A stretch of DNA of 64,000 nucleotides. Source: an uncultured Pseudomonadota bacterium (GTDB lineage: Bacteria; Pseudomonadota; Gammaproteobacteria; Steroidobacterales; Steroidobacteraceae). The position numbers and the translations under genes were made by a program. Location: assembly GCA_903884105.1 (NCBI GenBank), contig CAISDJ010000141.1, positions 1 to 64,000 on the forward strand, in the 5' to 3' direction. The notes beneath the pieces are model-generated. The model saw only the letters and a program-made list of their open reading frames with translations, was not told where the DNA came from and did not search any database. This document shows positions 61,661 through 64,000 of this stretch, piece after piece (position 1 is the stretch's first letter; each line of letters begins with the position of its first letter).

Positions 61661-63313
61661 TCAGCTACCTGAGCCGCTTGCGGTTGCAACCTCGACAGCA
61701 GACTGCGCAGCCGTACTTTCGTAGTAGCCCACGAACGTGCGCGTCTCGGGCGCGTCGTACTGCTTCAGGTTCTGTGCCCAGCGGTAGCCGATGGACTGGA
61801 ACCTGAGCTCCGCCTTCACGGCCAGCGGGCCGCTCGCCGTGCCCGTCTCGATGTCGAAGCGCACGCTGTCGCCGCCGCCCGCAAAGTCGGCATCGTCCGC
61901 CGCCTCGCCTCGCACCAGCACATCCTCGGGGGCCCGGGCCTTGTCGAAGCCCCTTGGCAACAGCCGGTTGTCCTTGGCGAAGCGCAGGCCACTCAGCAGG
62001 CTGGTGGTCACCCGTCCATTCGCGTCAACGATGATCGACTCGTACACCTGCACGTCGTCAGCGCTGCGGATGACGTCGTGGTGCGCTTCGAACCGTGCCG
62101 CATCCTCGTCGTTGTCATTGCCGACGATGGCGCCATCGGTACGCTGCGCGCCGGACTCGAACACGACTTTGCCCGTCGCATCACTGACTGTGACATGCAG
62201 CCATGCGCGGCGCGACGGATACGCGGTCGGGAACTTGTGACCGGACAGGTTACGTACGGTAACCGAAAATTGCACCCTGGTCCCGGCGCGCGCCACGGGG
62301 CTCACGCCGAGAGCAGCGGTGCGGGTCTTCAGGAACGTCTCGGTGCGCAGCGCCGACGCCTCGAGTTCCTGCGGCTCTGCGACGATGCCGAGGTCCGCGC
62401 GATACTTGTTCAACAGCCGCAGCATGTAGGCATTGCCGCCGACAAACACATGCTGCGACACGTGGGTTCGGGGCTGGCCGAGGGTCGCGCTGACCGGCAC
62501 GGCCGTCGCAACCACCGGCATGTGGCAGGCCTGGCAGCTGTCGGTCTGTGCGTACGCGCTCTGCTGCCATTCGATGTAGGGCATCTGCTCCGGCAACTCG
62601 CCCACCACCTTGCCCGCACTGTCGAGCGCCGCCGTGTACAGCGTGTGGCAGGTCGCGCACAGCTCGGACTGGCGAACGTGCAGGGACTCGGTCGGCACGA
62701 ACTGCTCCGTGCTGGAATGCATCACGCGCTGGCGCCCCGGATCCACCGGATACGGGCCGTAGACGGGACGACCCGCGGGCGGGCTCTTCGGGTCGATGAC
62801 GTAGCCACCGTCAAAGCTGTCGCGCTTGCCGAAGTTGTCAGGCTTGATCTGGTGACAGACGGTGCAGGTCACGCCATCCAGTTCCAGATGCACCGAGGCC
62901 GGATCCTTGGTGGCAGCTTCGAACAGGGCAAACAGCTGCGGCGGCTGCCCGGCTGCCACCGCGGCGGTATGGGCAACCGGCAAGTGACACACGGAGCAGC
63001 GGTCCTCGATGGCCGCGATCGCCGTCGGGTGTTCAATCGCCTCGCGCCGCACGCCCGCTCTCCAATACGGATCGCGGGCCGATAGCGCCATCATCGTCGC
63101 CCGCCACTGGTAGCCAAACGACATGTCCTGTCCTGACGGCGTGGTCAGGTTGCTGTGGCAGGCGATGCAGCGTTCGCTCTCGACGAACAGGTGCGACGCA
63201 TCGGCCGGCATGGCCTGCTGCGGCGCCGGCGCGGCGGCAGCATCGCCCCGGGTTCCCAGCTGTACTGCCAGCAGCAGGCACGGAACGAGCCATCGCCATC
63301 GGGACTTCTGCAT
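61661..63313 (-). CDS. Periplasmic pentahaem cytochrome c
   Basis: A 550 aa protein with signal peptide (MQKSRWRWLVPCLLLAVQLGTRGDAAA). Five CxxCH motifs lie in the first 270 residues: CIACH, CSVCH, CTVCH, CATCH and CQACH, in NrfB/NapB-like multihaem spacing. The remaining part (about 300-550) is a beta-sandwich domain without haem motifs. It is an exported electron carrier or terminal reductase subunit. It opens the closely spaced series of leftward genes that includes the FMN and PQQ dehydrogenases, and is divergent from the lipoprotein cytochrome at 63402. Confidence 0.88.
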   Translation of the reverse strand: MQKSRWRWLVPCLLLAVQLGTRGDAAAAPAPQQAMPADASHLFVESERCIACHSNLTTPSGQDMSFGYQWRATMMALSARDPYWRAGVRREAIEHPTAIAAIEDRCSVCHLPVAHTAAVAAGQPPQLFALFEAATKDPASVHLELDGVTCTVCHQIKPDNFGKRDSFDGGYVIDPKSPPAGRPVYGPYPVDPGRQRVMHSSTEQFVPTESLHVRQSELCATCHTLYTAALDSAGKVVGELPEQMPYIEWQQSAYAQTDSCQACHMPVVATAVPVSATLGQPRTHVSQHVFVGGNAYMLRLLNKYRADLGIVAEPQELEASALRTETFLKTRTAALGVSPVARAGTRVQFSVTVRNLSGHKFPTAYPSRRAWLHVTVSDATGKVVFESGAQRTDGAIVGNDNDEDAARFEAHHDVIRSADDVQVYESIIVDANGRVTTSLLSGLRFAKDNRLLPRGFDKARAPEDVLVRGEAADDADFAGGGDSVRFDIETGTASGPLAVKAELRFQSIGYRWAQNLKQYDAPETRTFVGYYESTAAQSAVEVATASGSGS

Positions 63314-63401
63314 CGGGAGTTCGCTTGAGAGTGTTCTTTGATCCTGCCGCATGGGCAATGTTAGCCTAGGCGCACCTGTCCCAAGAAGTAGAATCACTGC
63401 C

Positions 63402-64000
63402 GTGACCCGCGCTCCCTCGCCTCTCTTGCCTGCCTTCCGCTATACGGCAGGCGCGCTATGCACGCTGCTGGTGCTGGGCATCGCGGGCTGCATCAGCAGC
63501 GGCGGCGAGCCGAACAGCACGAATGCAGCCAAACTGGCCCTCGAGCGCGGGCCCCAGTCGGGCAGGCAGCTGTATGAGAACAACTGCGGCGCCTGCCATG
63601 GGGCGGACGGCAAGAGCCTTCCCGTCACGCAGGTGGGATTCGACTTTCCGCTGCCGGATTTCACGGACTGCGGCTACAACTCCCCCGAGCAGTCAGCCGA
63701 CTGGGTGGCGATTGCGCACGAGGGCGGGCCGATCCGCGGGTTCACGCCGATCATGCCCGCGTTCGGCGACGCGCTGACCGCCGAAGAACTGGAGAAGCTC
63801 GTCACGTATGTGCGCGACTTCTGCGCCGACAAGCGCTGGCCGCGGGGCGAGCTGAATTTCCCCGCGCCGCTGTTCACCGAAAAGGCCTTCCCGGAAAACG
63901 AAACGCTGGTCAAGAGCGTCCGCGACAAGGACGGCAGCAGCGAGACGCAGCTGATTTACGAGCATCGCATCGGCGCCCGCGACCAGTACGAAATCACGGT
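63402..64000 (+). CDS. Lipoprotein cytochrome c, 3' end beyond the window
   Basis: The gene starts at GTG 63402 and is still open at the right edge (199 codons seen). The signal peptide ends LVLGIAGC (lipidated Cys at about 30), so it is membrane-anchored. The haem motif is CGACHGADG at 62-66, with a possible axial Met in PIMPAFGDALTAEELEKLVTYVRDFC. Beyond residue 140 (PRGELNFPAPLFTEKAFPENETLVKSVRDKDG) a second domain begins that is cut off. It is divergent from the pentahaem cytochrome gene. Confidence 0.85.
   Translation, partial: MTRAPSPLLPAFRYTAGALCTLLVLGIAGCISSGGEPNSTNAAKLALERGPQSGRQLYENNCGACHGADGKSLPVTQVGFDFPLPDFTDCGYNSPEQSADWVAIAHEGGPIRGFTPIMPAFGDALTAEELEKLVTYVRDFCADKRWPRGELNFPAPLFTEKAFPENETLVKSVRDKDGSSETQLIYEHRIGARDQYEIT

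Noticed and set aside
1-64000. tRNA, rRNA, riboswitch, CRISPR, integrase or phage genes
   Set aside because: Looked for conserved loops, direct repeats with spacers and typical motifs; none was seen by eye. A covariance-model scan was not possible.

Overview
This window is GC-rich, densely coded chromosomal DNA from a Gram-negative bacterium. The combination of a fused chorismate mutase/prephenate dehydrogenase (TyrA), DbpA and RhlE helicases, YaeQ, YceH, YchJ and YegD points to a gammaproteobacterium. The many secreted proteins of poorly known families (DUF6152, DUF1552, DUF1592, PQQ enzymes, small c-type cytochromes) fit an environmental aerobe of the Steroidobacter/Nevskia kind. That placement is inference; no rRNA, tRNA, integrase, intact insertion sequence or CRISPR array was seen.

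Layout. 1-1.2 kb: a ferric-iron ABC importer (permease start and lipoprotein binding protein) behind a strong Fur-box-like palindrome. 1.3-3.5 kb: tyrA with a diguanylate cyclase 6 bp downstream. 3.7-11.5 kb: a small basic secreted protein, pdxH, a CPXCG zinc protein, a membrane-anchored zincin-like protein, NAD-malic enzyme, two related small membrane proteins, a GltB-like FMN protein and a truncated haemoglobin. 11.5-16.7 kb: a RIO-type kinase divergent from tandem dbpA and rhlE, a small membrane protein and an archaeal-type methyltransferase. 16.9-24.4 kb: a secreted protein with its DUF6152 partner, a deletion-scarred HDOD gene remnant, yaeQ, a small lipoprotein, a metallo-beta-lactamase-fold hydrolase, yceH with a dihaem cytochrome, and an SDR protein lacking the usual catalytic residues. 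24.7-29.4 kb: a hybrid histidine kinase, a MetE-like methyltransferase and a potassium channel with a C-terminal zinc ribbon.

29.5-34.6 kb: a secreted protein related to the one at 16.9 kb, then a lactate/glycolate permease divergent from glycerate kinase, with a convergent hydroxyacid dehydrogenase. This looks like a C2/C3 hydroxyacid module. 34.6-40.8 kb: a large patatin-like protein divergent from two secreted proteins (choice-of-anchor I and DUF839/PhoX-like); a Pho-box-like sequence precedes the latter pair. 40.9-49.2 kb: a DUF1592-DUF1552-ankyrin operon divergent from a degenerate metallo-beta-lactamase-fold protein and a cytochrome c, with a convergent two-domain VOC protein. 49.2-53.3 kb: a CurA-type reductase remnant, glutathione S-transferase, an internally duplicated dienelactone hydrolase-like protein, a nitrilase-family amidase and a 235 bp element with terminal inverted repeats.

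53.3-64 kb: a lipoprotein amidohydrolase, a YegD-type Hsp70, then a closely spaced leftward series (pentahaem cytochrome, YchJ, FMN hydroxyacid dehydrogenase, PQQ dehydrogenase, cytochrome c, DksA-type zinc finger, HPPD), with a lipoprotein cytochrome divergent at the right edge. The best candidate for something undescribed is the FMN enzyme at 59995-61206. It has a twin-arginine signal and a CxxCH haem-c motif at the loop where flavocytochrome b2 has its hinge-side, protease-sensitive segment, and it is encoded among periplasmic cytochromes. That suggests a periplasmic flavocytochrome dehydrogenase.
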